NCBI RefSeq assembly: GCF_010730195.1
Contig: NZ_AP022613.1
Coordinates: forward strand, 2,542,001-2,606,000
Direction of reading: 5' to 3'
DNA length: 64,000 nucleotides
DNA from: Mycobacterium conspicuum
GTDB lineage: Bacteria; Actinomycetota; Actinomycetes; Mycobacteriales; Mycobacteriaceae
Made by a program: the position numbers and the translations under genes
Shown: in pieces, positions 50,333 through 59,075 of the stretch
How the letters are laid out: every line of letters starts with the position of its first letter
Position numbering within the stretch: the stretch's first letter is position 1
The notes under the pieces: model-generated
What the model was told of the DNA's origin: nothing
Seen by the model: only the letters and a program-made list of their open reading frames with translations
Database searches by the model: none

Positions 50333-52066
50333 ATGCTGACTGAAATCCGCATCGAATCACTGGGCGCCATCAGCGTCGCGACCGCCGAGTTCGACCGCGG
50401 CCTGACGGTGCTGACCGGCGAGACCGGCACCGGCAAGACCATGGTGGTGACCGGGCTGCACCTGCTCGGTGGCGCCCGCGCCGACGCCACCCGCGTGCGG
50501 TCCGGAGCCGACCGTGCGGTGGTCGAAGGCCGTTTCACCACAACCGATCTCGATGAAGCGACGAGTGCAGGGCTCGACGAGATCCTGGACGCCTCCGGCG
50601 CCGAACGCGACGAGGACGGCAGCGTGATCGCGCTGCGCTCGGTCAGCCGCGACGGGCCTTCGCGCGCGTATTTGGGTGGCCGCAGTGTGCCCGCCAAGTC
50701 GCTGAGCGGATTCACCACCGAGCTGCTGACTTTGCACGGGCAGAACGACCAATTGCGGTTGATGCGGCCCGAGGAGCAACGCGGCGCGCTGGATCGGTTC
50801 GCCGCCGCGGGCCCGGCGTGCGAGCGTTACCGCAAACTGCGGGACGCGTGGTTGTCGGCGCGACGCGACCTGATCGACCGCCGCAACCGGGCCCGCGAGC
50901 TCGCCCAGGAGGCGGACCGGCTGCACTTCGCGCTCAACGAGATCGATGCCGTGGAACCCCAACCCGGAGAAGACGACACGCTGGTGGCCGACATCGTTCG
51001 GCTCTCCGAGCTGGATACGTTGCGCGAGGCTGCGGCCACGGCGCACACGTTGTTGTCCGGCGATGACTTCGGTGCCACCGATGCTCTGGGAAAGGCAAGG
51101 GCCGCACTGGAATCCACCGACGACGCCAAGCTGCAGGCGCTGGCGGCGCAGATCGGCGAGGCGCTGACGGTGGTCGCCGACGCGGGCCGCGAGCTTCGCG
51201 GCTATCTGGACGAGCTCCCGACCGACGCCAGCGCGCTGGAGTCCAAGTTGGCCCGTCAGGCCGAGCTGCGGACGTTGACCCGCAAGTACGCGGCGGACAT
51301 CGACGGGGTGCTGCGCTGGGCGCAGGAATCTCGGGACCGGCTGGCGCAACTCGATGTGTCCGAGGAGGGACTGGCCGCGCTAGAGCGTCGCGCCGATGAA
51401 CTCGGGCGTGAATTAGCCCAAGCCGCAGTCGATCTCAGCAAAATCCGGCGCAAGGCCGCCAAGAAGCTGGCCAAGGAGGTCACGGCCGAGCTGTCCGGGT
51501 TGGCGATGGGAGATGCCGAATTCACCATCGAGGTGACCACGGATCTCGCGGCCGCGCAGGATGATGCGGCGCTCCCGCTGCCTGCAGGGGAGTTGGCCCG
51601 CGCCGGTGTGGACGGCGTCGACCAGGTGGAGTTCGGCTTCGCGGCGCACCGCGGCATGACGGTGCTGCCGCTGGCCAAGAGCGCGTCCGGCGGCGAGTTG
51701 TCCCGGGTGATGCTGGCGCTGGAAGTGGTGCTGACGGCCTCGTCGGCAGGGACCACGATGGTGTTCGACGAGGTCGACGCCGGCGTCGGCGGCTGGGCCG
51801 CGGTGCAGATCGGGCGCCGGCTGGCGAAGCTGGCCCGGACCCATCAGGTCATCGTGGTCACGCATCTGCCACAGGTCGCCGCCTACGCCGACGTCCATCT
51901 CGCGGTGCACAGCACCGGGAAGGGCGGGGCCAGTGCGGTGCGACGCCTGACCGGTGACGATCGGGTGGCCGAGCTGGCCCGGATGCTGGCCGGGCTCGGG
52001 GAGTCCGACAGCGGTCGCGCGCACGCGCGCGAACTGTTGGAGACAGCGCAGAGCGAGCGCGGCTAG
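50333..52066 (+). CDS. recN: DNA repair protein RecN
   Basis: 577 residues, SMC-like ATPase for double-strand-break repair. Walker A GETGTGKT is at 29-36, a coiled-coil arm spans about 160-360, and the signature SGGELSRVMLALE with Walker B TMVFDEVDAGVGG completes the C-terminal lobe. The start lies 15 bp after nadK. A hairpin follows 17 bp after the stop. Confidence 0.95.
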   Translation: MLTEIRIESLGAISVATAEFDRGLTVLTGETGTGKTMVVTGLHLLGGARADATRVRSGADRAVVEGRFTTTDLDEATSAGLDEILDASGAERDEDGSVIALRSVSRDGPSRAYLGGRSVPAKSLSGFTTELLTLHGQNDQLRLMRPEEQRGALDRFAAAGPACERYRKLRDAWLSARRDLIDRRNRARELAQEADRLHFALNEIDAVEPQPGEDDTLVADIVRLSELDTLREAAATAHTLLSGDDFGATDALGKARAALESTDDAKLQALAAQIGEALTVVADAGRELRGYLDELPTDASALESKLARQAELRTLTRKYAADIDGVLRWAQESRDRLAQLDVSEEGLAALERRADELGRELAQAAVDLSKIRRKAAKKLAKEVTAELSGLAMGDAEFTIEVTTDLAAAQDDAALPLPAGELARAGVDGVDQVEFGFAAHRGMTVLPLAKSASGGELSRVMLALEVVLTASSAGTTMVFDEVDAGVGGWAAVQIGRRLAKLARTHQVIVVTHLPQVAAYADVHLAVHSTGKGGASAVRRLTGDDRVAELARMLAGLGESDSGRAHARELLETAQSERG

Positions 52067-52519
52067 GGCCGCCCCTACCTAGCGCGAGCGTGCGTGTCTG
52101 TACGCCGACACGCCGTCAACCGTGTACATCTGCGCACGCTCGCCGCGCTACCCGGCCGGGAGCGGAACGAAGCGGCGCAGCGGGACGAGATCCAACCGGG
52201 CCAGTCCACCATTGGGCCACTCTCAAATGCGCTATCACATGTGACATCGCAGCAATGAACCGCTGCTGCCTCGGCTTTATGCGCTCCGAAATCCGATGGC
52301 ACAGGTGATACCAGGGCCTTCGTGATATCGCATCCGCTATCAAGTTTGAAAAGGCTTTTATGATCGGCAGACGGTGCCCATGTGGCCGCTGTGACCACAG
52401 GAGCGAGAGTTACGCCTCCGATATCCCCCTGTGACAGATGTGGCGCAATATAACTTCTGTGACGGGTGTTACGGCGCGCCTCCCCGCCCTGGTCACGCTT
52501 CACCGACAGAATCGCCCCC
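52067..52519. other. 453-bp intergenic region between recN and steA with TGTGAC repeats
   Basis: No gene is supported. It contains the recN hairpin (52084-52143), then an AT-richer stretch. TGTGAC occurs at 52240-52245, 52390-52395, 52430-52435 and 52458-52463, with TGTTAC at 52467-52472. The palindrome TCACATGTGA lies at 52235-52244. Two related blocks share CGCTATCA and GTGAYATCGCA (52230-52250 and 52321-52342). TATGAT (52359-52364) is a possible -10. This looks like a densely regulated promoter for steA-mctB. Confidence 0.4.
52084..52143. terminator. Hairpin after recN (CGAGCGT-arm family)
   Basis: GCGAGCGTGCG (52084-52094) pairs perfectly with CGCACGCTCGC (52133-52143). An inner TGTAC/GTACA adds a second stem. 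No T-run. Terminator role is inferred. Confidence 0.6.
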
Positions 52520-53701
52520 ATGAAGATGTCAGGCCTACTTTCCCGCAACACCGCCCGGCCGGGCGTCACCGGCACCGCCCGGGTGGACCGGAACATCGAC
52601 CGACTGCTGCGCAGGGTCTGCCCCGGCGACATCGTGGTGCTCGACGTCTTGGATCTGGATCGCATCACCGCCGATGCACTGGTTGAGGCCGACATTGCGG
52701 CCGTCGTCAACGCATCGCCGTCCGTCTCGGGCCGCTACCCGAACATGGGGCCCGAGGTGCTGGTCAACAACGGGGTCACGCTCATCGACGAGACCGGGCC
52801 CGACGTCTTCAAGAAGGTCAAGGACGGCAGCAAGATTCGCCTCTACGAAGGCGGTGTGTACTCCGGTGACCGGCGGCTGATCCGCGGGACCGAGCGCACC
52901 GACCACGACATCGCCGACCTGATGCGCGAAGCCAAGAGCGGCCTGGCCGCTCACCTGGAGGCATTCGCCGGCAACACGATCGAGTTCATCAAGAGCGAAA
53001 GCCCGCTGCTGATCGACGGCATCGGCATCCCCGACGTCGACCTCGACCTGCGCCGCCGGCACGTGGTGCTCGTCGGCGAGGAGTTCAGCGCCGCCGACGA
53101 TCTCAAGTCCCTCAAGCCGTTCATCAAGGAGTACCAGCCGGTGCTGGTCGGTGTCGGCAGCGGCGCGGACGTGTTGCGCAAGGCGGGCTATCGCCCACAG
53201 CTGATCGTCGGCGACCCCGACAAGATCAGCACCGACGCCCTCAAGTGTGGTGCGCATGTCGTGTTGCCCGCCGACGCCGACGGCCACGCCCCGGGCCTGG
53301 AGCGAATCCAGGACCTCGGTGTCGGGGCGATGACGTTCCCGGCGGCCGGCTCGGCGATGGACCTGGCCCTGCTGCTGGCCGATCATCACGGCGCAGCCCT
53401 GCTGGTCACGGCCGGCCACACCGCCAACATCGAGACCTTCTTCGACCGGACGCGCGCGCAGAGCAACCCGTCGACCTTCCTGACCCGGCTGCGGGTGGGC
53501 GAGAAGCTGGTGGACTCCAAGGCGGTCGCCACCCTCTACCGCAATCACATCTCGGCGGGCGCCATCGCGCTGCTGGCGCTGACCATGCTGATCGCCGTCA
53601 TCGTCGCGCTGTGGGTGTCACGCACCGACGCCACGGTGCTGCACTGGGTTGTCGACTACTGGAACCGCTTCTCCCTGTGGGTGCAGCACTTGGTCAGCTA
53701 G
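52520..53701 (+). CDS. steA: Cell-separation protein SteA (Rv1697-like)
   Basis: 393 residues. A cytosolic thiamin-pyrophosphokinase-like domain (about 20-330, LIVGDPDKIS) is followed by one C-terminal membrane segment (about 345-367). In Corynebacteriales SteA and SteB act in septal cell separation. ATG 52520 (MKMSG) is chosen over an in-frame TTG at 52466. Length equals that of the H37Rv protein as I recall it. It is followed 7 bp later by mctB, so it is one operon. The upstream region is rich in TGTGAC sites. Confidence 0.85.
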   Translation: MKMSGLLSRNTARPGVTGTARVDRNIDRLLRRVCPGDIVVLDVLDLDRITADALVEADIAAVVNASPSVSGRYPNMGPEVLVNNGVTLIDETGPDVFKKVKDGSKIRLYEGGVYSGDRRLIRGTERTDHDIADLMREAKSGLAAHLEAFAGNTIEFIKSESPLLIDGIGIPDVDLDLRRRHVVLVGEEFSAADDLKSLKPFIKEYQPVLVGVGSGADVLRKAGYRPQLIVGDPDKISTDALKCGAHVVLPADADGHAPGLERIQDLGVGAMTFPAAGSAMDLALLLADHHGAALLVTAGHTANIETFFDRTRAQSNPSTFLTRLRVGEKLVDSKAVATLYRNHISAGAIALLALTMLIAVIVALWVSRTDATVLHWVVDYWNRFSLWVQHLVS

Positions 53702-53708
53702 GGGGCCC

Positions 53709-54650
53709 ATGATCTCGTTACGCCAACACGCGTTCTCACTGGCGGCCGTCTTCCTGGCGCTGGCCGTCGGCGTGGTGCTGGGCTCCGGCTTTTTGTCCGA
53801 CACCCTGCTGTCCAGCCTGCGTGCCGAGAAGCGTGACCTCTACACGCAGATCAACGGGCTCAACGACCAGAAGAACGTGCTGAACGAAAAGCTCAGTGCG
53901 GCAAACAACTTCGATAACCAGTTGGTCGGCCGCATGGTGCACGACGCGCTGGGCGCCAAGACGGTGGTGGTCTTCCGCACCCCGGACGCCAAAGACGACG
54001 ACGTCGCCGCGGTGTCGAAGATCGTGGGTCAGGCCGGCGGCACGGTGACCGGGACGGTGTCGCTGACGCAGGAGTTCGTCGACGCCAACTCGGGGGAGAA
54101 GCTGCGCACCGTGGTGAACTCGTCCATCCTGCCCGCCGGCGCGCAGCTGAGCACCAAGCTGGTCGACCAGGGGTCCCAGGCGGGCGACCTACTGGGCATC
54201 ACGCTGCTGCTCAACCCCAACCCGGCCCCGGCGGTGGAAGACGTTCAGCGGGACACCGTGCTGGCGGCGCTGCGCGACACCGGGTTCATCACCTATCAGC
54301 CGTCTGATCACGTCGGTGCGGCCAACGCCGCGATCGTCGTCACCGGCGGTGGGCTGCCCCAAGACGCCGGCAACCAGGGCGTCACCGTGGCCCGGTTCTC
54401 CTCCGCGCTGGCCCCGCACGGCTCCGGCACGCTGCTGGCCGGCCGGGACGGTTCGGCGGCGGGCGGCGCCGCGGTGGCGGTGACCCGCGCCGATGCCGGC
54501 ATGGCGGCCGCGATCAGCACCGTCGACGACGTCGACACCGCACCCGGGCGGATCACCGCGATCCTGGGCCTGCACGATCTGATCAACGGCGGCCACGTCG
54601 GGCAGTACGGCACGGGGCACGGCGCCACCTCGATCACCGTGCCGCAGTAG
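53709..54650 (+). CDS. mctB: MctB / SteB: envelope protein linked to copper homeostasis and cell separation
   Basis: 313 residues: one N-terminal membrane anchor (about 8-27, FSLAAVFLALAVGVVLGSGF), a coiled coil (about 35-65) and a periplasmic domain. The M. tuberculosis homologue Rv1698 was described as a channel protein that limits copper accumulation, while the corynebacterial homologue was described as the SteA partner in cell separation. Pairing with steA supports the latter partnership. ATG 53709 follows the steA stop by 7 bp. Confidence 0.85.
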   Translation: MISLRQHAFSLAAVFLALAVGVVLGSGFLSDTLLSSLRAEKRDLYTQINGLNDQKNVLNEKLSAANNFDNQLVGRMVHDALGAKTVVVFRTPDAKDDDVAAVSKIVGQAGGTVTGTVSLTQEFVDANSGEKLRTVVNSSILPAGAQLSTKLVDQGSQAGDLLGITLLLNPNPAPAVEDVQRDTVLAALRDTGFITYQPSDHVGAANAAIVVTGGGLPQDAGNQGVTVARFSSALAPHGSGTLLAGRDGSAAGGAAVAVTRADAGMAAAISTVDDVDTAPGRITAILGLHDLINGGHVGQYGTGHGATSITVPQ

Positions 54651-54767
54651 TCCCGCTTGGCCCACTCGGGCGTGTTTTCGGCGCGGCCGCGAGGCTGATG
54701 TTAGGGTGGGTTTCCGTGGGTCGGCAGGCCCAATACCAGCCCTGCCAGTCTTCACGGAGGTCGCTAA

Positions 54768-56519
54768 GTGCGAAAGCACCCCCAATCCGCCACCAAGCAC
54801 CTCTTCGTCAGCGGTGGCGTTGCATCCTCGCTCGGCAAGGGATTGACGGCCAGCAGTCTCGGCCAGCTGCTGACCGCGCGCGGGCTGCAGGTGACGATGC
54901 AGAAGCTCGACCCCTACCTCAACGTCGACCCCGGCACCATGAACCCGTTTCAGCACGGCGAGGTCTTCGTCACCGAGGACGGCGCCGAGACCGACCTCGA
55001 CGTCGGTCACTACGAGCGATTCCTGGATCGCGACCTGTCCGGGTCGGCGAATGTCACTACCGGGCAAGTCTATTCGACGGTGATCGCCAAGGAGCGGCGC
55101 GGCGAGTACCTCGGCGACACCGTCCAGGTGATCCCGCACATCACCGACGAGATCAAACGGCGCATCCTGGCGATGGCCCAACCCGACGCCGACGGCCAGC
55201 GCCCCGACGTCGTCATCACCGAAATCGGCGGCACCGTCGGCGATATCGAGTCGCAGCCCTTTCTCGAGGCGGCCCGGCAGGTGCGCCACGATCTGGGTTG
55301 GGAGAACGTGTTCTTCCTGCACGTGTCGCTGGTGCCGTACCTGGCCCCGTCGGGAGAGCTCAAAACCAAGCCAACCCAGCACTCGGTGGCCGCGCTGCGC
55401 AGCATCGGTATCACCCCGGACGCGTTGATCCTGCGCTGCGATCGGGATGTTCCCGAGGCGCTCAAGGACAAGATCGCGCTGATGTGCGACGTCGATATCG
55501 ACGGCGTCATCTCCACCCCGGACGCACCGTCGATCTATGACATCCCCAAGGTGTTGCACCGTGAGGAACTCGACGCGTATGTGGTGCGCCGGCTGAATCT
55601 GCCGTTCCGCGACGTCGACTGGACCGAGTGGGACGACCTGCTGCGCAGGGTGCACGAACCGCAGGAAACCGTGCGAATTGCCTTGGTAGGCAAGTATGTC
55701 GAGCTGTCCGACGCCTACCTTTCGGTCACCGAGGCGCTGCGCGCCGGCGGGTTCAAGCACAACACAAAAGTCGAGATGTGCTGGGTGGCCTCCGATGACT
55801 GCCAGACGGCCAGCGGCGCCGCGGCGGCCCTGGGCGACGTGCACGGTGTGCTGGTCCCCGGCGGGTTCGGCATCCGCGGCATCGAGGGCAAGATCGGCGC
55901 CATCGCCCATGCCCGGGCGCGGGGGTTGCCGGTGCTGGGGCTGTGCCTGGGCCTGCAGTGCATCGTGATCGAGGCCGCCCGCTCGGCGGGTCTCACCGAC
56001 GCCAATTCGGCCGAATTCGACCCGGACACACCGCATCCGGTGATCTCAACTATGGCCGACCAAGAACAGATCGTGGCCGGTGAGGCCGATCTGGGCGGCA
56101 CGATGCGGCTGGGCGCCTATCCCGCGGTGCTGCAGCCGGATTCCGTTGTGGCGCAAGCCTATGGCACCACCCAGGTCTCCGAGAGGCACCGGCACCGCTA
56201 CGAGGTCAACAACGCCTACCGCGACAAGATCGGCGAAAGCGGGCTGCAGTTTTCCGGCACGTCGCCCGACGGGCATCTGGTCGAGTTCGTCGAATACCCC
56301 GCGGAGGTGCATCCGTTCGTCGTGGGCACCCAGGCCCACCCGGAGCTGAAGAGCCGGCCGACCCGGCCGCATCCGCTGTTCGTCGCCTTCGTCCGTGCGG
56401 CGATCGACTACAAGGCGGGCGAGTTGCTGCCCGTAGAGATCCCTTCGATTCCCGAGCAGTCGTCCAACGGCAACCAGCTCAAAGAGCGGTCGCTACGTGA
56501 ACCCGCGGCCCGTGGCTGA
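54768..56519 (+). CDS. pyrG: CTP synthase
   Basis: 583 residues. N-terminal amidoligase (SGGVASSLGKGLTA P-loop near 14-27; KLDPYLNVDPGTM) and C-terminal glutaminase with Cys393 in LGLCLGLQC and HPELKSRP. Makes CTP from UTP, ATP and glutamine. GTG start at 54768 with CGGAGG upstream. Its 3' end overlaps the Nudix gene by 23 bp. Confidence 0.97.
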   Translation: MRKHPQSATKHLFVSGGVASSLGKGLTASSLGQLLTARGLQVTMQKLDPYLNVDPGTMNPFQHGEVFVTEDGAETDLDVGHYERFLDRDLSGSANVTTGQVYSTVIAKERRGEYLGDTVQVIPHITDEIKRRILAMAQPDADGQRPDVVITEIGGTVGDIESQPFLEAARQVRHDLGWENVFFLHVSLVPYLAPSGELKTKPTQHSVAALRSIGITPDALILRCDRDVPEALKDKIALMCDVDIDGVISTPDAPSIYDIPKVLHREELDAYVVRRLNLPFRDVDWTEWDDLLRRVHEPQETVRIALVGKYVELSDAYLSVTEALRAGGFKHNTKVEMCWVASDDCQTASGAAAALGDVHGVLVPGGFGIRGIEGKIGAIAHARARGLPVLGLCLGLQCIVIEAARSAGLTDANSAEFDPDTPHPVISTMADQEQIVAGEADLGGTMRLGAYPAVLQPDSVVAQAYGTTQVSERHRHRYEVNNAYRDKIGESGLQFSGTSPDGHLVEFVEYPAEVHPFVVGTQAHPELKSRPTRPHPLFVAFVRAAIDYKAGELLPVEIPSIPEQSSNGNQLKERSLREPAARG

Positions 56520-57135
56520 GCACGTCTTCGCGACGACGTCGTCCGAAACCTTATACACCGGAAAGATTTTCGCGCTGCGCCGCGATCATGTGCATATGCC
56601 GGGCGGTAAAGAGGTGGTCCGGGAAGTCGTCGAGCACTTCGGGGCCGTCGCCGTGGTGGCGATGGACGACGACGACAACATCCTGCTGGTCTACCAGTAC
56701 CGCCACCCACTCGGTCGCCGGCTGTGGGAGCTGCCTGCCGGGCTGCTCGACGTCCACGGCGAGGCGCCGCATCTCACCGCCGCCCGGGAGTTGCAGGAGG
56801 AGGCGGGCCTGCAAGCCGGCAACTGGCGGGTGCTGGTCGATCTGGATTCCACTCCCGGCTTCAGCGACGAATCGGTGCGTGTCTACCTGGCCACCGAGTT
56901 GAGCCAAGTGGATCGGCCCGAGGCGCATGACGAAGAAGCCGACATGACGCTGCAGTGGTATCCGTTGGAGGACGCCGCGAAAAAGGTGCTCAGCGGCGAA
57001 ATCGTCAACGCCATTGCCGTTGCCGGGATTATGGCCGTGCACGCGGTCACCAGAGAGCTTTTCTTCACGCGCCCGGTGAACAGTCCGTGGATCGACAAGC
57101 CGACCGCGTTCGCGGCGCGGAAGGCCTCGCAGTGA
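56497..57135 (+). CDS. Nudix hydrolase, ADP-ribose pyrophosphatase type (Rv1700-like)
   Basis: 212 residues. The Nudix helix has RELQEEAGL at 97-105, preceded by LPAGLLDVHGE, a one-residue-longer spacing than the strict consensus but usual for this subfamily. The homologous M. tuberculosis enzyme hydrolyses ADP-ribose. GTG 56497 lies inside pyrG. The next gene starts in its stop (GTGA), giving a pyrG-nudix-xerD operon. Confidence 0.9.
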   Translation: MNPRPVAEHVFATTSSETLYTGKIFALRRDHVHMPGGKEVVREVVEHFGAVAVVAMDDDDNILLVYQYRHPLGRRLWELPAGLLDVHGEAPHLTAARELQEEAGLQAGNWRVLVDLDSTPGFSDESVRVYLATELSQVDRPEAHDEEADMTLQWYPLEDAAKKVLSGEIVNAIAVAGIMAVHAVTRELFFTRPVNSPWIDKPTAFAARKASQ

Positions 57136-58070
57136 CGGCTGCCCTGCAAGCGCAGCTGCAGGGCTACCTCGACCACCTGACCATCGAGCGCGGGGTGGCC
57201 GCCAACACCTTGAGCTCCTATCGCCGAGACCTGCGCCGCTACTCCGAGCATTTGTCGGAGCGTGGAATTGACGATCTGGCCAAGGTCGGTGAGGACGACG
57301 TCAGCGAATTCCTGGCGGCGCTGCGCCGCGGGGATCCGGACTCCGGCAGGGCGGGGCTGTCCGCGGTGTCGGCGGCACGGGCGCTGATCGCGGTGCGCGG
57401 GTTGCATCGGTTCGCGGCCGCCGAGGGTCTCGCCGAGCTGGACGTGGCGCGTGCCGTGCGGCCGCCGACGCCGGGGCGTCGGCTACCCAAGAGCCTGAGC
57501 ATCGACGAGGTGCTGTCGCTGCTCGAGGGTGCGGGCGGCGACAGCGCGGCCGACGGCCCGCTGACGCTGCGCAACCGCGCGCTGCTGGAGTTGTTGTATT
57601 CCACCGGATCTCGGATCTCGGAAGCCGTCGGGCTCGACGTCGACGACATCGACACCGAGGCCAGGACGGCGCTGCTGCGCGGCAAGGGCGGCAAGCAGCG
57701 GCTGGTGCCGGTGGGGCGCCCCGCGGTGCAGGCGCTGGACGCGTATCTGGTGCGGGGGCGATCCGAACTGGCGCGCCGGGGCCGCGGCACGCCGGCCATC
57801 TTTCTCAACGCGCGCGGCGGCCGGTTGTCGCGGCAAAGCGCGTGGCAGGTGCTGCAGGACGCCGCCGAGCGCGCCGGCATCACCTCGGGTGTGTCACCGC
57901 ACATGCTGCGGCACTCGTTTGCCACCCACCTGCTCGAGGGCGGCGCCGACGTCCGCGTCGTGCAGGAGCTGCTGGGTCATGCCTCGGTGACGACGACGCA
58001 GATCTACACGCTGGTGACCGTGCACGCGCTGCGCGAGGTGTGGGCCGGCGCGCACCCCCGCGCGCAGTAA
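57132..58070 (+). CDS. xerD: Tyrosine recombinase XerD
   Basis: 312 residues: N-terminal SAM-like DNA-binding domain (about 1-95) and catalytic domain with Arg in STGSRISE, HMLRHSFATH, the GHASVTTTQIYT segment and nucleophile Tyr292. Resolves chromosome dimers at dif with XerC. The frame is continuous. No dif site is seen nearby. Confidence 0.95.
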   Translation: MTAALQAQLQGYLDHLTIERGVAANTLSSYRRDLRRYSEHLSERGIDDLAKVGEDDVSEFLAALRRGDPDSGRAGLSAVSAARALIAVRGLHRFAAAEGLAELDVARAVRPPTPGRRLPKSLSIDEVLSLLEGAGGDSAADGPLTLRNRALLELLYSTGSRISEAVGLDVDDIDTEARTALLRGKGGKQRLVPVGRPAVQALDAYLVRGRSELARRGRGTPAIFLNARGGRLSRQSAWQVLQDAAERAGITSGVSPHMLRHSFATHLLEGGADVRVVQELLGHASVTTTQIYTLVTVHALREVWAGAHPRAQ

Positions 58071-58085
58071 CTGGCGTCGCCTCGG

Positions 58086-58144
58086 TTGACTCTGCGCTGA
58101 GGGTGGCGCCCACTCGCAAAACTCCGCCCTGAACGCAGAGTCAA
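58086..58144. terminator. Bidirectional hairpin terminator between xerD and the methyltransferase
   Basis: TTGACTCTGCG (58086-58096) pairs perfectly with CGCAGAGTCAA (58134-58144), and pairing continues imperfectly to 58106/58124. It lies between convergent gene ends, an ideal shared terminator, without T-run. Arm sequence differs from the CGAGCGT family. Confidence 0.7.
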
Positions 58145-58159
58145 TGCCGTGAATACGCG

Positions 58160-58912
58160 CTAGCCCAAATAGTCGGACTCCAGCACCAAATCCGTTGCCA
58201 GCGTCTGGTACTCGACATGCGCCTTGTGTTCCACGGTCTTCCACAGCTTGCCCTGCTGTTCGCGCATGTACGCGCGATACTTCGGCGCGCCGGGGAACCT
58301 GACGTTGTCGGCGACCACGACCGACCCCGGATGCAGCCAGCCCCGGTCGACGATGCTGTGCAGATCGTCCAGATAGGCGTCTTTGTCGTGGTCGAGAAAG
58401 ACGAAATCGATTGCACCAGTATGGAACCCGTGCTCATTGGCCAACGCGTCCAGGGTGCGCCCGCCGTCGCCGATGGTTCCGACGACGCACGTGACGCGGT
58501 CGGCGACGCCGGCGTGCGCCCAGATCTGACGGGCGTTGACGGCGTTGGCTTCGGCGAGTTCGACGGAGTACACCTTCGCGTTCGGCGCGGCACGCGCGAT
58601 GCGCAGCGCGCCGTAGCCGCAGTAGGTGCCCAACTCCAGTGCCAGCTTCGGATCCGCGCGGCGCACGGCCGCGTCGAGGATCTCGCCCTTCTCGTCGCCG
58701 ACGTTCATCAGGATGGACTTCTCGTAGGCGTACTTGTCGATCGTGGCCAGCACGTCGTCGATGTCGCCCGCCCGAGCGTTCCGCAGGACGTAGTCGACGG
58801 CGGCGGCTTCGCGTCCGTCCCCGATCTGGCCCGTGACGGTGATGTTGCGATTCCCGACCACCAGACGCCACACCGACCAGCGCAGCAGGGGCATCCGTCG
58901 CTTGAGATCCAT
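58160..58912 (-). CDS. SAM-dependent O-methyltransferase, COMT-like (Rv1703c-like)
   Basis: 250 residues of catechol O-methyltransferase type. It has the SAM loop ELGTYCGYGALR, YSVELAEANAVNARQ, a metal/catalytic aspartate in FVFLDHDKDAY and VVVADNVRFPGAPKY. The first 25 residues (MDLKRRMPLLRWSVWRLVVG) are basic and hydrophobic and may associate with the membrane. Physiological substrate unknown. Divergent from the parA gene. Confidence 0.85.
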   Translation of the reverse strand: MDLKRRMPLLRWSVWRLVVGNRNITVTGQIGDGREAAAVDYVLRNARAGDIDDVLATIDKYAYEKSILMNVGDEKGEILDAAVRRADPKLALELGTYCGYGALRIARAAPNAKVYSVELAEANAVNARQIWAHAGVADRVTCVVGTIGDGGRTLDALANEHGFHTGAIDFVFLDHDKDAYLDDLHSIVDRGWLHPGSVVVADNVRFPGAPKYRAYMREQQGKLWKTVEHKAHVEYQTLATDLVLESDYLG

Positions 58913-59032
58913 AACTCACCACGATAGGGCCACCAATGTTGCTGGTGTGACTGGTGTTAAGCTTTAGCGAATTTGCGCATATTGGCTGGTGAGATTGCCT
59001 GCGGGTCGCCCGGCTTATGGGCGTGCAGCCGT

Positions 59033-59038
59033 TAGACT
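59033..59038 (+). promoter_or_regulatory. Candidate -10 for the parA-scp-cmk-der operon
   Basis: TAGACT at 59033-59038, 38 bp before the ATG at 59076, in the 163-bp gap to the divergent methyltransferase. No convincing -35. Low confidence. Confidence 0.3.
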
Positions 59039-59075
59039 TTCCAGCGATGTTCACCTCCCGAACACATGGCCGGCG

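Noticed and set aside
52235..52244. Canonical Crp site at TCACATGTGA
   Set aside because: The half-sites are inverted and too close compared with the TGTGA-N6-TCACA format, so it is reported only as part of the repeat array.
57132..58070. Integrase of a mobile element
   Set aside because: Size, motifs and the pyrG-nudix-xerD context identify the housekeeping XerD; no attachment repeats or phage genes are nearby.
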